Of a stretch of 64,000 nucleotides of DNA, positions 57,141-64,000 are shown in pieces (the first letter of the stretch is position 1; every line of letters begins with the position of its first letter). Both the position numbers and the translations under genes were made by a program. This DNA comes from Pseudomonas sp. PDM04. GTDB taxonomy: Bacteria > Pseudomonadota > Gammaproteobacteria > Pseudomonadales > Pseudomonadaceae. The stretch lies in assembly GCF_014851765.1 (NCBI RefSeq), contig NZ_JACVAI010000001.1, forward strand, positions 620,001 to 684,000, given 5' to 3'. The notes below the pieces were generated by a model, which saw only the letters and a program-made list of their open reading frames with translations, had not been told where the DNA came from and ran no database searches.

Positions 57141-57872
57141 TCAGACCCAGGCGAGCCCCACCAGCAACGCCACCTCCAGCAGCTCCAACAAGGCCCCGGC
57201 CGTATCGCCGGTCGTACCGCCCAGCCGCTGCAGCATCACCCGCCGCAGCCAGACGAACACCAGCAGCGCCAACACCACGGCGAAGACACCACTGAGCCCC
57301 GCGATCAGCACACAGCCCAGCGCACTGATCATCAGCACCTGCCAGCCGGCACCGCGTGGCAGGTGATCGGCCAGCGCCTGGCCCAGCCCCCCCGCCCGGA
57401 CATAAGGCGTGGTCAGGAACAACCCCAACAACGCAGCGCGCCCCATCAGTGGCACGATCAGCAGCCATACAGCGTGCTGTTGCTCGATCAGCGCCAGCAG
57501 CGCGCAGAACTTCAGCAGCAACACCAACACCAGCGTGACCACGGCGATGGGACCGCTGCGTGGATCCTTCATGATCGTCAGCGTTCGCTCGCGGTCACCA
57601 AAACCACCCAGCCAGGCATCGGCGCTGTCCGCCAGCCCATCCAGATGCAGGGCGCCGCTGAGCAACACCCAGGCGCTCAGCAACAACGCCGCGTGCAGCA
57701 ACGTCGGCGTACCGACCAGCAAGGCATTCAAACTCCACAGGATCAAGCCAAATATCAGGCCCACCAGCGGGTAGAAGAGCAACGAACGCCCCAGTGCCTG
57801 GGGTTCCGGCATACCCGACAGGCGAACCGGCAGGCTGCTGAGAAATTGCAGGGCGATCCAGAACGGCAACAT
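57141..57872 (-). CDS. cobS: Cobalamin-5-phosphate synthase
   Basis: A 243-residue membrane protein of the CobS/CobV family: FWIALQFLSSLPV at residues 4-16, FYPLVGLIFG, and the metal-binding HLDGLADSADAWLGG at about 96-110 with its aspartates, then MKDPRSGPIAV. It joins adenosylcobinamide-GDP and alpha-ribazole(-phosphate) at the inner membrane. It is the last gene of the cobalamin block, two bases after the phosphatase stop. About six to seven membrane segments. Confidence 0.94.
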   Translation of the reverse strand: MLPFWIALQFLSSLPVRLSGMPEPQALGRSLLFYPLVGLIFGLILWSLNALLVGTPTLLHAALLLSAWVLLSGALHLDGLADSADAWLGGFGDRERTLTIMKDPRSGPIAVVTLVLVLLLKFCALLALIEQQHAVWLLIVPLMGRAALLGLFLTTPYVRAGGLGQALADHLPRGAGWQVLMISALGCVLIAGLSGVFAVVLALLVFVWLRRVMLQRLGGTTGDTAGALLELLEVALLVGLAWV

Positions 57873-57874
57873 GA

Positions 57875-58450
57875 TCAGATCGCTTCCTTGAGGGTCATGT
57901 CGGGTTCGACTTGCAGAGAAAACAGCGCGCCATGGCCAACCTCGACGTTGAGCAACTGCTCACGGGGCAATCCCCGCGCCTGGGCCAACAGCAAACGCAT
58001 GACGCCGCCATGACTGATCAGCAGCACCCGCTCACCGGCATGGGCGGCCTGCAGCCGGGCAACGGCCGCCAGCACCCGCGCCGAAAAATCCTCGACGCGC
58101 TCGCCGTGCGGCGGCGTAAACGAATAAGGATCGGCCCAGAACAAGCCCAGCGCCTCGGCGTCCGTTTCCATCAACGCCGCTGCACTCTGCCCTTCCCAGG
58201 CACCGAAATGCAGCTCCTGCAGATCGCGCTCCAACTGCACCGGCAACCCCAGTTGCGCCCCGAGCGCCTGCGCGAACCGCGCACAGCGTTGCAACGGCGA
58301 GCTGACCAGCCGATCCCACGGCCCCTGCCCGACGACTGCCGCGCGCATCTGCGCCCAACCGGTGTCGGTCAACGCATCGTCGAGGCTGCCGCGCAGGCCG
58401 CCACCGCGTTCGGTTTCGCCGTGGCGCAAGACGTCCAGGCGCAAGTTCAT
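57875..58450 (-). CDS. cobC: Alpha-ribazole phosphatase (histidine phosphatase family)
   Basis: A 191-residue phosphoglycerate-mutase-like phosphatase using the ATG at 58450, which overlaps the cobT stop as ATGA. The catalytic motif is [14 protein letters not shown] at about residues 7-20; [12 protein letters not shown] holds the second histidine, and ELHFGAWEG the acid. It removes phosphate from alpha-ribazole phosphate or from cobalamin-5-phosphate to finish the nucleotide loop. The 211-residue frame from 58510 is an overextended reading into cobT. Confidence 0.9.
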   Translation of the reverse strand: MNLRLDVLRHGETERGGGLRGSLDDALTDTGWAQMRAAVVGQGPWDRLVSSPLQRCARFAQALGAQLGLPVQLERDLQELHFGAWEGQSAAALMETDAEALGLFWADPYSFTPPHGERVEDFSARVLAAVARLQAAHAGERVLLISHGGVMRLLLAQARGLPREQLLNVEVGHGALFSLQVEPDMTLKEAI

Positions 58451-59502
58451 GCCGGACGATCTGCCACGGCGGCCTCGGCAAACGTCGCCATCTGCCCGTG
58501 CAGGTCGCAAGCCAGACGCAACACCGGCACCGCCAGGGCCGCACCGCTGCCCTCACCCAACCGCAAGCCCAGTTCCAGCACCGGTTCGGCCGCCAGGGTT
58601 TCGAGCACATGACGATGGCCCGGCTCGGCGCCACGATGCCCGAACAGCAGCCACGGACGAGCCTGAGGGTTCAAGCGCACCGCCAGCAACGCGGCGACGC
58701 TGCAGATGAACCCGTCCACCAGCACCGCCACCCCTTCCTGGGCGCACGCCAGGTACGCGCCAACCAGTGCGGCAATTTCAAAACCGCCGAGGTTGAACAG
58801 GGTCTGCAATGCATCGCTGCGCTGCGCCCCGTGCAAGGCCAATGCCCGTTCGATGACCTGCGCCTTGTGGTTGACCCCCGCAGGGTCCAGGCCGGTGCCC
58901 GGCCCCGTCAGGTGCCCGACCGGGCAATCGAGCAAGGCACAGGCCAGCGCACTGGCTGCCGTGGTGTTGCCAATGCCCATCTCGCCGCCAATGAACAACT
59001 GTGCCCCTGCCGCGACGGCACGCAACGCGCTGTCACGACCGGCCTGCAAGGCGAGTTCACCCTGGGCCCGTGTCATGGCCGATCCCTGGACAAAATTCGC
59101 GGTGCCCGCACCGATGTTCAAGTGGCGCACACCCGGCAAGTTCAGCGACGGCGTCACCGTGCCGAGGTCGACCACTTCAAGGCGGGCACCGAGTTGGCGC
59201 GCCAGCACACTGATCGCCGCACCACCGCTGACGAAATTGAGCAGCATCTGGCCGGTCACTTCCTGGGGAAACGCCGACACACCTTCGGCCACCACCCCGT
59301 GGTCACCGGCAAAAATGGCGATCCACACCTGATCCAGGTTCGGCTTGACCTGCCCTTGCAGGCCGGCCAATTGCACGGCCAGCGACTCCAGACGGCCGAG
59401 TGAACCGGCGGGTTTGGTCAGCTGCTGTTGGCGTGCCTGCGCCTGTTCGACGGCTTGGGTGTCGATCGGTTGGCAAGGGTTCAGCCACCAGGATTGAGTC
59501 AT
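58447..59502 (-). CDS. cobT: Nicotinate-nucleotide-dimethylbenzimidazole phosphoribosyltransferase
   Basis: A 351-residue protein with the ATG at 59502 overlapping the cobU stop as ATGA. It has [65 protein letters not shown] and the C-terminal [11 protein letters not shown], with the catalytic glutamate in that last motif. It transfers ribose phosphate from nicotinate mononucleotide to DMB to make alpha-ribazole phosphate. DMB would come from BluB in the same operon. Confidence 0.95.
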   Translation of the reverse strand: MTQSWWLNPCQPIDTQAVEQAQARQQQLTKPAGSLGRLESLAVQLAGLQGQVKPNLDQVWIAIFAGDHGVVAEGVSAFPQEVTGQMLLNFVSGGAAISVLARQLGARLEVVDLGTVTPSLNLPGVRHLNIGAGTANFVQGSAMTRAQGELALQAGRDSALRAVAAGAQLFIGGEMGIGNTTAASALACALLDCPVGHLTGPGTGLDPAGVNHKAQVIERALALHGAQRSDALQTLFNLGGFEIAALVGAYLACAQEGVAVLVDGFICSVAALLAVRLNPQARPWLLFGHRGAEPGHRHVLETLAAEPVLELGLRLGEGSGAALAVPVLRLACDLHGQMATFAEAAVADRPA

Positions 59503-60020
59503 AACGCAGTTCCTTTCAAAGTCAGGGGCAAGCCGGCGACGGTCAGCACCACACGCTGGCAACGTTCAGCCAGCGCTTGATGCAGCCAGCCGGCTTCATC
59601 GACATAACGGCGAGTCAATTCGCCCAGCGGCACGACACCCATTCCGGTCTCGTTGCTGACAAAAACGATTTCACCCGGCAGTTGCGCCAGGCAGTCGAGC
59701 AGCGCTTCGCGTTCGCGTGACAGGCGCCCGGCGTCGTCGAGCATCAGCAGATTGGTCATCCACAGGGTCAGGCAGTCCACCAGCAGGCAACGGTCGGCGC
59801 GGGCGTTTTCCTGCAGGACCCGGGCGAGTTGCACAGGCTCTTCGATCAGCCCCCACTCCGCCGGACGACGGGCACGATGATGGGCCACCCGCTCATTCAT
59901 TTCACCGTCCAGGGGCTGGCTGGTGGCGATGTAGGTCACGGCCAGGCCGGTGTCGGCTGCAAGCTTCTCGGCCAGGCGGCTCTTGCCGGAGCGGGCGCCG
60001 CCGAGGATCAGTTGGAGCAT
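59499..60020 (-). CDS. cobU: Adenosylcobinamide kinase / guanylyltransferase
   Basis: A 173-residue bifunctional enzyme (CobU/CobP). P-loop GGARSGKS at residues 7-14; the guanylylated histidine is in the AHHRARRP segment; [12 protein letters not shown] and [24 protein letters not shown] are family signatures. It phosphorylates adenosylcobinamide and then attaches GMP. It begins 49 bases after cobQ and overlaps cobT by four bases. Confidence 0.95.
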   Translation of the reverse strand: MLQLILGGARSGKSRLAEKLAADTGLAVTYIATSQPLDGEMNERVAHHRARRPAEWGLIEEPVQLARVLQENARADRCLLVDCLTLWMTNLLMLDDAGRLSREREALLDCLAQLPGEIVFVSNETGMGVVPLGELTRRYVDEAGWLHQALAERCQRVVLTVAGLPLTLKGTAL

Positions 60021-60069
60021 GGTTCATTCCTTAACTCTTCGGTGAGGCGAAAGCGCCGCTTAAACCCCA

Positions 60070-61521
60070 TCAAATTCCACAGAGCCGACGCAACAGTTCG
60101 GTATCCAGATGCTGTTCCACCAGATCCGCCAGGCGCTCGATATCCCGCTCGCGCAGCCCGTGGTAATCCACTGTCTGCACATTTTGCAAACCGGCCCAGC
60201 GCAACAGTGCACCGCACGCCGCCGGGGACTCGAACAGACCATGCAGATAGGTGCCGAAAATCTGCCCGTCGTCACTTTGCGCGCCATCGCAGCGCCCGTC
60301 GTCCAGGTGCACCGCAGCCTGTGCAAGACCAGGCCCGGTGGTCACACCGGCATGAATTTCATAGCCGCTGACCTCGGCATTCTCCAGCGCCAGACGCCCG
60401 CGCACGTTGCGCAGTTGCTTGTCCGCCTCCAGCCGGGTCTCGAATGCCAGCAAGCCCAGGCCCGCACTGGATCCCGGCGCGCCTTCGAGGCCCAGAGGAT
60501 CGTGCACCTGTTCGCCAAGCATCTGCAGACCGCCGCAGATCCCCAGCACTTTCCCGCCGTAGCGCAGATGGCGGGCGATGGCGGTGTCCCAGCCACTGCC
60601 ACGAAGGTACGCAAGATCGCTGCGCACACTTTTCGATCCGGGAAGAATGATCAGGTCGGCGGCGGGAATCGCCTGGCCAGGACCAATGAACTGCAGGTCC
60701 ACTTGCGGGTGCAGGCGCAGCGGATCGAAATCGGTGTGGTTGCTGATGCGCGGCAACACCGGCACCACGACTTTCAGCACCTGGTCGGACTTGTCGGTCT
60801 GGCGTTGATCGATGCCGTCCTCGGCCTCCAGATGCAGGTCCATCACATAAGGCAAGACGCCGATCACCGGTTTGCCGGTGCGCGCCTCCAGCCAGTCGAG
60901 CCCCGGTTGGAGCAAGGCGAGGTCACCGCGAAAACGATTGATGATGAAGCCTTTGACCCGCGCCTGCTCACTCGCTGACAGCAGTTCCAGCGTACCCACC
61001 AGATGGGCGAATACCCCGCCACGGTTGATATCGGCAATCAGCAGCACCGGACAGTCCACCGCTTCGGCGAAGCCCATGTTGGCAATGTCGCCGGCACGCA
61101 GGTTGATCTCTGCGGGCGAGCCCGCGCCTTCGACCATGACCACCGGGTACGCCGTGCTCAGACGCTGGTGCGAAGCCAGTACCGCTTGCAGCGCGATGGC
61201 TTTGTAGTCGTGGTACGCCACCGCGTTCATCGTCGTGACCGCGCGGCCATGAATGATCACCTGGGCCCCGGTGTCGCTGTTGGGCTTGAGCAGCACCGGG
61301 TTCATGTCGGTGTGCGGTTCCAGGTAGGCCGCCTGGGCCTGCACGGCCTGTGCCCGACCGATCTCGCCCCCGTCGGCCGTCACGGCACTGTTGAGCGCCA
61401 TGTTCTGCGGCTTGAATGGCACGACGCCGACACCCTGGCGCGTGACCCAACGGCACAGCGCCGTCACCAGGGTGCTTTTACCTGCGTCGGACGTCGTGCC
61501 CTGCACCATCAACGTGGTCAT
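60070..61521 (-). CDS. cobQ: Adenosylcobyric acid synthase (glutamine-hydrolysing)
   Basis: A 483-residue amidotransferase. The N-terminal dethiobiotin-synthetase-like domain has [20 protein letters not shown] and [13 protein letters not shown]; the C-terminal class I glutaminase domain has [17 protein letters not shown] and the catalytic cysteine in [10 protein letters not shown], with [11 protein letters not shown] holding the histidine. It amidates four side chains of adenosylcobyrinic diamide using ATP and glutamine. The ATG overlaps the upstream decarboxylase stop as ATGA. Confidence 0.96.
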   Translation of the reverse strand: MTTLMVQGTTSDAGKSTLVTALCRWVTRQGVGVVPFKPQNMALNSAVTADGGEIGRAQAVQAQAAYLEPHTDMNPVLLKPNSDTGAQVIIHGRAVTTMNAVAYHDYKAIALQAVLASHQRLSTAYPVVMVEGAGSPAEINLRAGDIANMGFAEAVDCPVLLIADINRGGVFAHLVGTLELLSASEQARVKGFIINRFRGDLALLQPGLDWLEARTGKPVIGVLPYVMDLHLEAEDGIDQRQTDKSDQVLKVVVPVLPRISNHTDFDPLRLHPQVDLQFIGPGQAIPAADLIILPGSKSVRSDLAYLRGSGWDTAIARHLRYGGKVLGICGGLQMLGEQVHDPLGLEGAPGSSAGLGLLAFETRLEADKQLRNVRGRLALENAEVSGYEIHAGVTTGPGLAQAAVHLDDGRCDGAQSDDGQIFGTYLHGLFESPAACGALLRWAGLQNVQTVDYHGLRERDIERLADLVEQHLDTELLRRLCGI

Positions 61522-62510
61522 GGCACTTCCTTGGCAAAGGCGTCGAATGCCTGATCGAGGCGCAGCCAGTCGGCTTCTTCGCCCGGCAGGCCGAACCGCA
61601 CGCTGCTGTTGTGGGTAAACAAGCGCAGCAGAATGCCGCGCCGGGCCATGAATTCATACAGTTCTTCGGCGCGCTGGGTGCTCAGCCACTGAAACAGGGC
61701 ACAACCGCCCTGAGGTTTGAAAGCGTATTTTTCCAGCAACGTCGCCAACCGCTCACTGGCCACTTCGCTGCGTTGGCGTTGCCGGGCATGGCCCTCGGTA
61801 TCCCGCAGGCAAGCCTGGCCCAGCACCCGCGTCGGCCCGCTGACAGCCCAGGGCCCGACCTGTTCGGCGAGCAGCTTGAGCAACTTGCGCTCGGCCAGGA
61901 CAAACCCCAGGCGCACACCGGCCAGACCAAAGAATTTGCCGAATGAACGCAGCACCACGAGACCGACCCGATGGGCGAAGGGGGCCAGGCTCAGGTGCGG
62001 CGTGTTGTCCATGAACGCTTCGTCCACGACCAGCCAGCCGCCGCGCTGGGCCAGCCGGGAATGCCAGTCGAGCAGACGCTCCGGGGTCAGGTGCAGGCCG
62101 GTGGGATTGTTGGGATTGACCACCACCAGCACATCGAGGCTGTCGATGAAAAAGTCGACTTCCTGCTCCACCACTTCGCGCACGATGTAGCCACTGCGGC
62201 GCCAGGCTTGCGCATGCTCGGCGTAACACGGCGACAGCACACCGACCTTGCCTGCGCGACGCAGGCGTGGCAGCAACTGGATCGCCATTTGCGAGCCCGC
62301 CACCGGCAGTACCTGCGCGGTGCCGTAGTACTCGCAGGCGGCCTGCTCCAGACCGTCATCGGTTTCCGGCAATCGCGCCCAGGCACGCAGTGCAATTTCC
62401 GGGACCGCAAATGGCCAGGGCGCGAGGCCGCTGGACAGGTCGAGCCAATCGGCTTCGGCAATGCCGTATTCGAGCGCCGCCTTGCGCAACCGTCCACCGT
62501 GTTCAAGCAT
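61518..62510 (-). CDS. cobD: L-threonine-O-3-phosphate decarboxylase (cobalamin)
   Basis: A 330-residue class I/II PLP enzyme, similar to HisC. It starts with [17 protein letters not shown] and [31 protein letters not shown] and the Schiff-base lysine in [17 protein letters not shown] follow. In the Salmonella naming it is CobD (CobC in Pseudomonas denitrificans naming) and makes 1-amino-2-propanol phosphate for the side chain. The start lies inside the end of the cbiB gene (8-base overlap). Confidence 0.92.
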   Translation of the reverse strand: MLEHGGRLRKAALEYGIAEADWLDLSSGLAPWPFAVPEIALRAWARLPETDDGLEQAACEYYGTAQVLPVAGSQMAIQLLPRLRRAGKVGVLSPCYAEHAQAWRRSGYIVREVVEQEVDFFIDSLDVLVVVNPNNPTGLHLTPERLLDWHSRLAQRGGWLVVDEAFMDNTPHLSLAPFAHRVGLVVLRSFGKFFGLAGVRLGFVLAERKLLKLLAEQVGPWAVSGPTRVLGQACLRDTEGHARQRQRSEVASERLATLLEKYAFKPQGGCALFQWLSTQRAEELYEFMARRGILLRLFTHNSSVRFGLPGEEADWLRLDQAFDAFAKEVP

Positions 62511-63411
62511 AAAATTCAGCCCCCACGCACAGAATCAGCAGCCATAACCATACCCCGCGCTGGACCAATTGCCAGCCTCGATCAATGGCGTCGGCATCCG
62601 CCGGCACACCTTCGCCCAATGGCGGGCGCTGGTGCAGTTCACCGTGATAAATCGCCGCCCCACCCAACTCGACCCCGAGCGCCCCGGCACCCGCCGCCAT
62701 GACCGGGCCGGCGTTCGGGCTGTCCCAGGTCGGGCCTTGCGTGCGCCAGCACTTCAACGCGAGTCGGGTGTTACCCAGCAGCGCATACGTCAAGGCCACC
62801 AGCCGGGCCGGAATATAGTTGAGCACGTCGTCGATCTTCGCCGCCGCCCAGCCGAAACGTTCGAAACGTTCGTTGCGATAGCCCCACATCGCGTCCAGCG
62901 TATTGCTCAAGCGGTAGAGCACCACACCGGGCGCGCCAGCCACGACAAACCAGAACAAGGCGGCGAACACCGCGTCGCTGCCGTTTTCCAGGACCGACTC
63001 GGTGGCGGCACGGGCGACTTCGGTCGAGTCCAGTTCGCTGGTCTGGCGACTGACCAGATACCCGACCCGCTGGCGCGCCAACTCCAGATCGTCACTGCGC
63101 AAAGCCTTGGCTACCGGCTCGACGTGTTCACCCAGACTGCGCAGGCCGAGGGCGCAATACAGCGCAACAATCTCGACGATCCAACCGACATAAGGCGCCC
63201 AGGAAAACGCCGTGGCCAGCAGGGTCAGCGGTATGACCGCAATGACCCAGGCCGTGACACCGTGGCTGCGCCAGCCACGACCACCGCCATTGAAACGTTG
63301 TTCGATGCGATCGGCAAAACGACCGAACGCCACCAGCGGATGCCAGCGCCTGGGTTCACCCAGCAGCGCATCCAGCGCCACGGCGGCGACACTCAACAAC
63401 GCCACACTCAT
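62503..63411 (-). CDS. cbiB: Adenosylcobinamide-phosphate synthase CbiB
   Basis: A 302-residue membrane protein with the ATG at 63411 overlapping the bluB stop as ATGA. It has [28 protein letters not shown] at about 14-41, and [56 protein letters not shown]. It attaches aminopropanol (phosphate) to adenosylcobyric acid at the membrane. Five or so hydrophobic segments. Confidence 0.94.
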   Translation of the reverse strand: MSVALLSVAAVALDALLGEPRRWHPLVAFGRFADRIEQRFNGGGRGWRSHGVTAWVIAVIPLTLLATAFSWAPYVGWIVEIVALYCALGLRSLGEHVEPVAKALRSDDLELARQRVGYLVSRQTSELDSTEVARAATESVLENGSDAVFAALFWFVVAGAPGVVLYRLSNTLDAMWGYRNERFERFGWAAAKIDDVLNYIPARLVALTYALLGNTRLALKCWRTQGPTWDSPNAGPVMAAGAGALGVELGGAAIYHGELHQRPPLGEGVPADADAIDRGWQLVQRGVWLWLLILCVGAEFYA

Positions 63412-64000
63412 TGACTCACTCCCCAAAAATTCTCATACAGCAATTCGCTCAGCGGACGCTCCTGCGCCCAACCTTCGAGGACCAGCATCGGCGCCGGATA
63501 GAACGCCTTGACCGGTCCCAGGCACAGGATCGCCAGGGGTTTGGCCCCGGCGGGCAAACCCAGCAGGTCGGCCAGTGCCTGCGGTTCGAACAACGAGACC
63601 CAGCCCATGCCGAGCCCTTCGGCACGGGAGGCCAGCCACAGGTTCTGGATCGCGCAGGACAATGAAGCCATGTCCATTTCCGGCAGCGTGCGGCGACCGA
63701 AAATATGCCGTTCGCGATCGTCCATCAACGCGGCAACCAGCACCTCGGCGCAATCGTTGATCCCTTCGACTTTCAGCTTCATGAACTCGTCGCTGCGCTC
63801 GCCGAGGGCTTGCGCCGTACGCACGCGCTCCTCCTCCACCAGCGACTGGATCTGGCCGCGCAGGTGGCGATCGCTGATGCGGATAAACCGCCAGGGCTGC
63901 ATCAGGCCGACGCTGGGCGCCTGGTGCGCGGCTTCGAGCAGGCGCCTCAATTGCGCAGGTTCGACGGTGCCGCCGCTGAAATGGCGCATGTCACGGCGTT
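63408..64000 (-). CDS. bluB: 5,6-dimethylbenzimidazole synthase BluB (5' end outside window)
   Basis: At least 197 codons of a nitroreductase-fold protein. The frame continues upstream of the internal ATG at 63989: the last bases read codons R-R-D before MRHFSGG, and RRDxRHF is the conserved BluB N-terminal flavin motif, so the true start is beyond 64000. Other marks are [26 protein letters not shown], and [15 protein letters not shown]. It cleaves reduced FMN with oxygen to give DMB, the lower ligand used by CobT downstream. The stop overlaps cbiB by four bases. Confidence 0.93.
   Translation of the reverse strand, partial: RRDMRHFSGGTVEPAQLRRLLEAAHQAPSVGLMQPWRFIRISDRHLRGQIQSLVEEERVRTAQALGERSDEFMKLKVEGINDCAEVLVAALMDDRERHIFGRRTLPEMDMASLSCAIQNLWLASRAEGLGMGWVSLFEPQALADLLGLPAGAKPLAILCLGPVKAFYPAPMLVLEGWAQERPLSELLYENFWGVSQ

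Overview
The window looks like a chromosomal segment of a Pseudomonas of the P. fluorescens group. The housekeeping order (ihfB, rpsA, cmk, fused tyrA-aroA, hisC, pheA, serC, gyrA, mtnA, MTA/SAH deaminase, ubiG, mupP, yciK) is the one known from Pseudomonas. REP palindromes with the core GAGCGAGCCTGCTCGCGA recur in the spacers. No rRNA, tRNA, CRISPR array, insertion sequence or prophage gene was seen.

Positions 1 to about 21,500 are an O-antigen type surface polysaccharide locus, read entirely on the minus strand and more AT-rich than the core. It sits beside ihfB, wzz and wbpA, the position of the P. aeruginosa O-antigen locus. In transcription order it has wzz, a 36-codon ORF coupled to an RfaH-like antiterminator, an ops-like element, then wbpA-wbpB-wbpD-wbpE (UDP-2,3-diacetamido-uronic acid branch), wzx, an O-acetyltransferase, hisF2-hisH2-wbpG (amidotransferase system making acetamidino groups), a full legionaminic-acid set legB-legC-legG-legI-legH-legX-legF, a capsule-like transferase, a Wzy-like polymerase and a glycosyltransferase that leaves the window. 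Many genes overlap by 4 to 8 bases, and several start with GTG or TTG. The inferred product is a Wzx/Wzy-dependent polysaccharide with a nonulosonic acid and a diamino-uronic acid, at least one of them probably acetamidino-substituted, with elongation controlled by RfaH.

Positions 21,650-39,070 are conserved core: LapA-like protein, ihfB, a small lipoprotein, rpsA, an aromatic/serine/histidine amino-acid block, gyrA, a methylthioadenosine salvage pair (mtnA and a divergent deaminase), ubiG, the muramic-acid phosphatase mupP and yciK.

Positions 39,100-57,100 hold signalling and accessory functions: a GGDEF protein with an intact I-site behind a sigma-54-like promoter, an LplT-PlsC fusion, a TehA/SLAC1-family channel, an MFS/TetR divergent pair around a perfect 17-bp inverted repeat, an SSF-PAS-kinase-receiver hybrid sensor, rmuC, a Sel1-like protein, a 984-base gene-poor stretch with a DnaA-box palindrome, two small conserved proteins, a FadL-family porin, a secreted glutathione peroxidase, and a marR-MFS unit with two copies of a 16-bp palindrome and a 40-aa membrane ORF overlapping the MFS stop.

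Positions 57,140-64,000 are a minus-strand cobalamin operon: bluB (cut by the window edge), cbiB, threonine-phosphate decarboxylase, cobQ, cobU/cobP, cobT, alpha-ribazole phosphatase and cobS, mostly with stop/start overlaps. Together they activate cobinamide, make the lower ligand and assemble the nucleotide loop.
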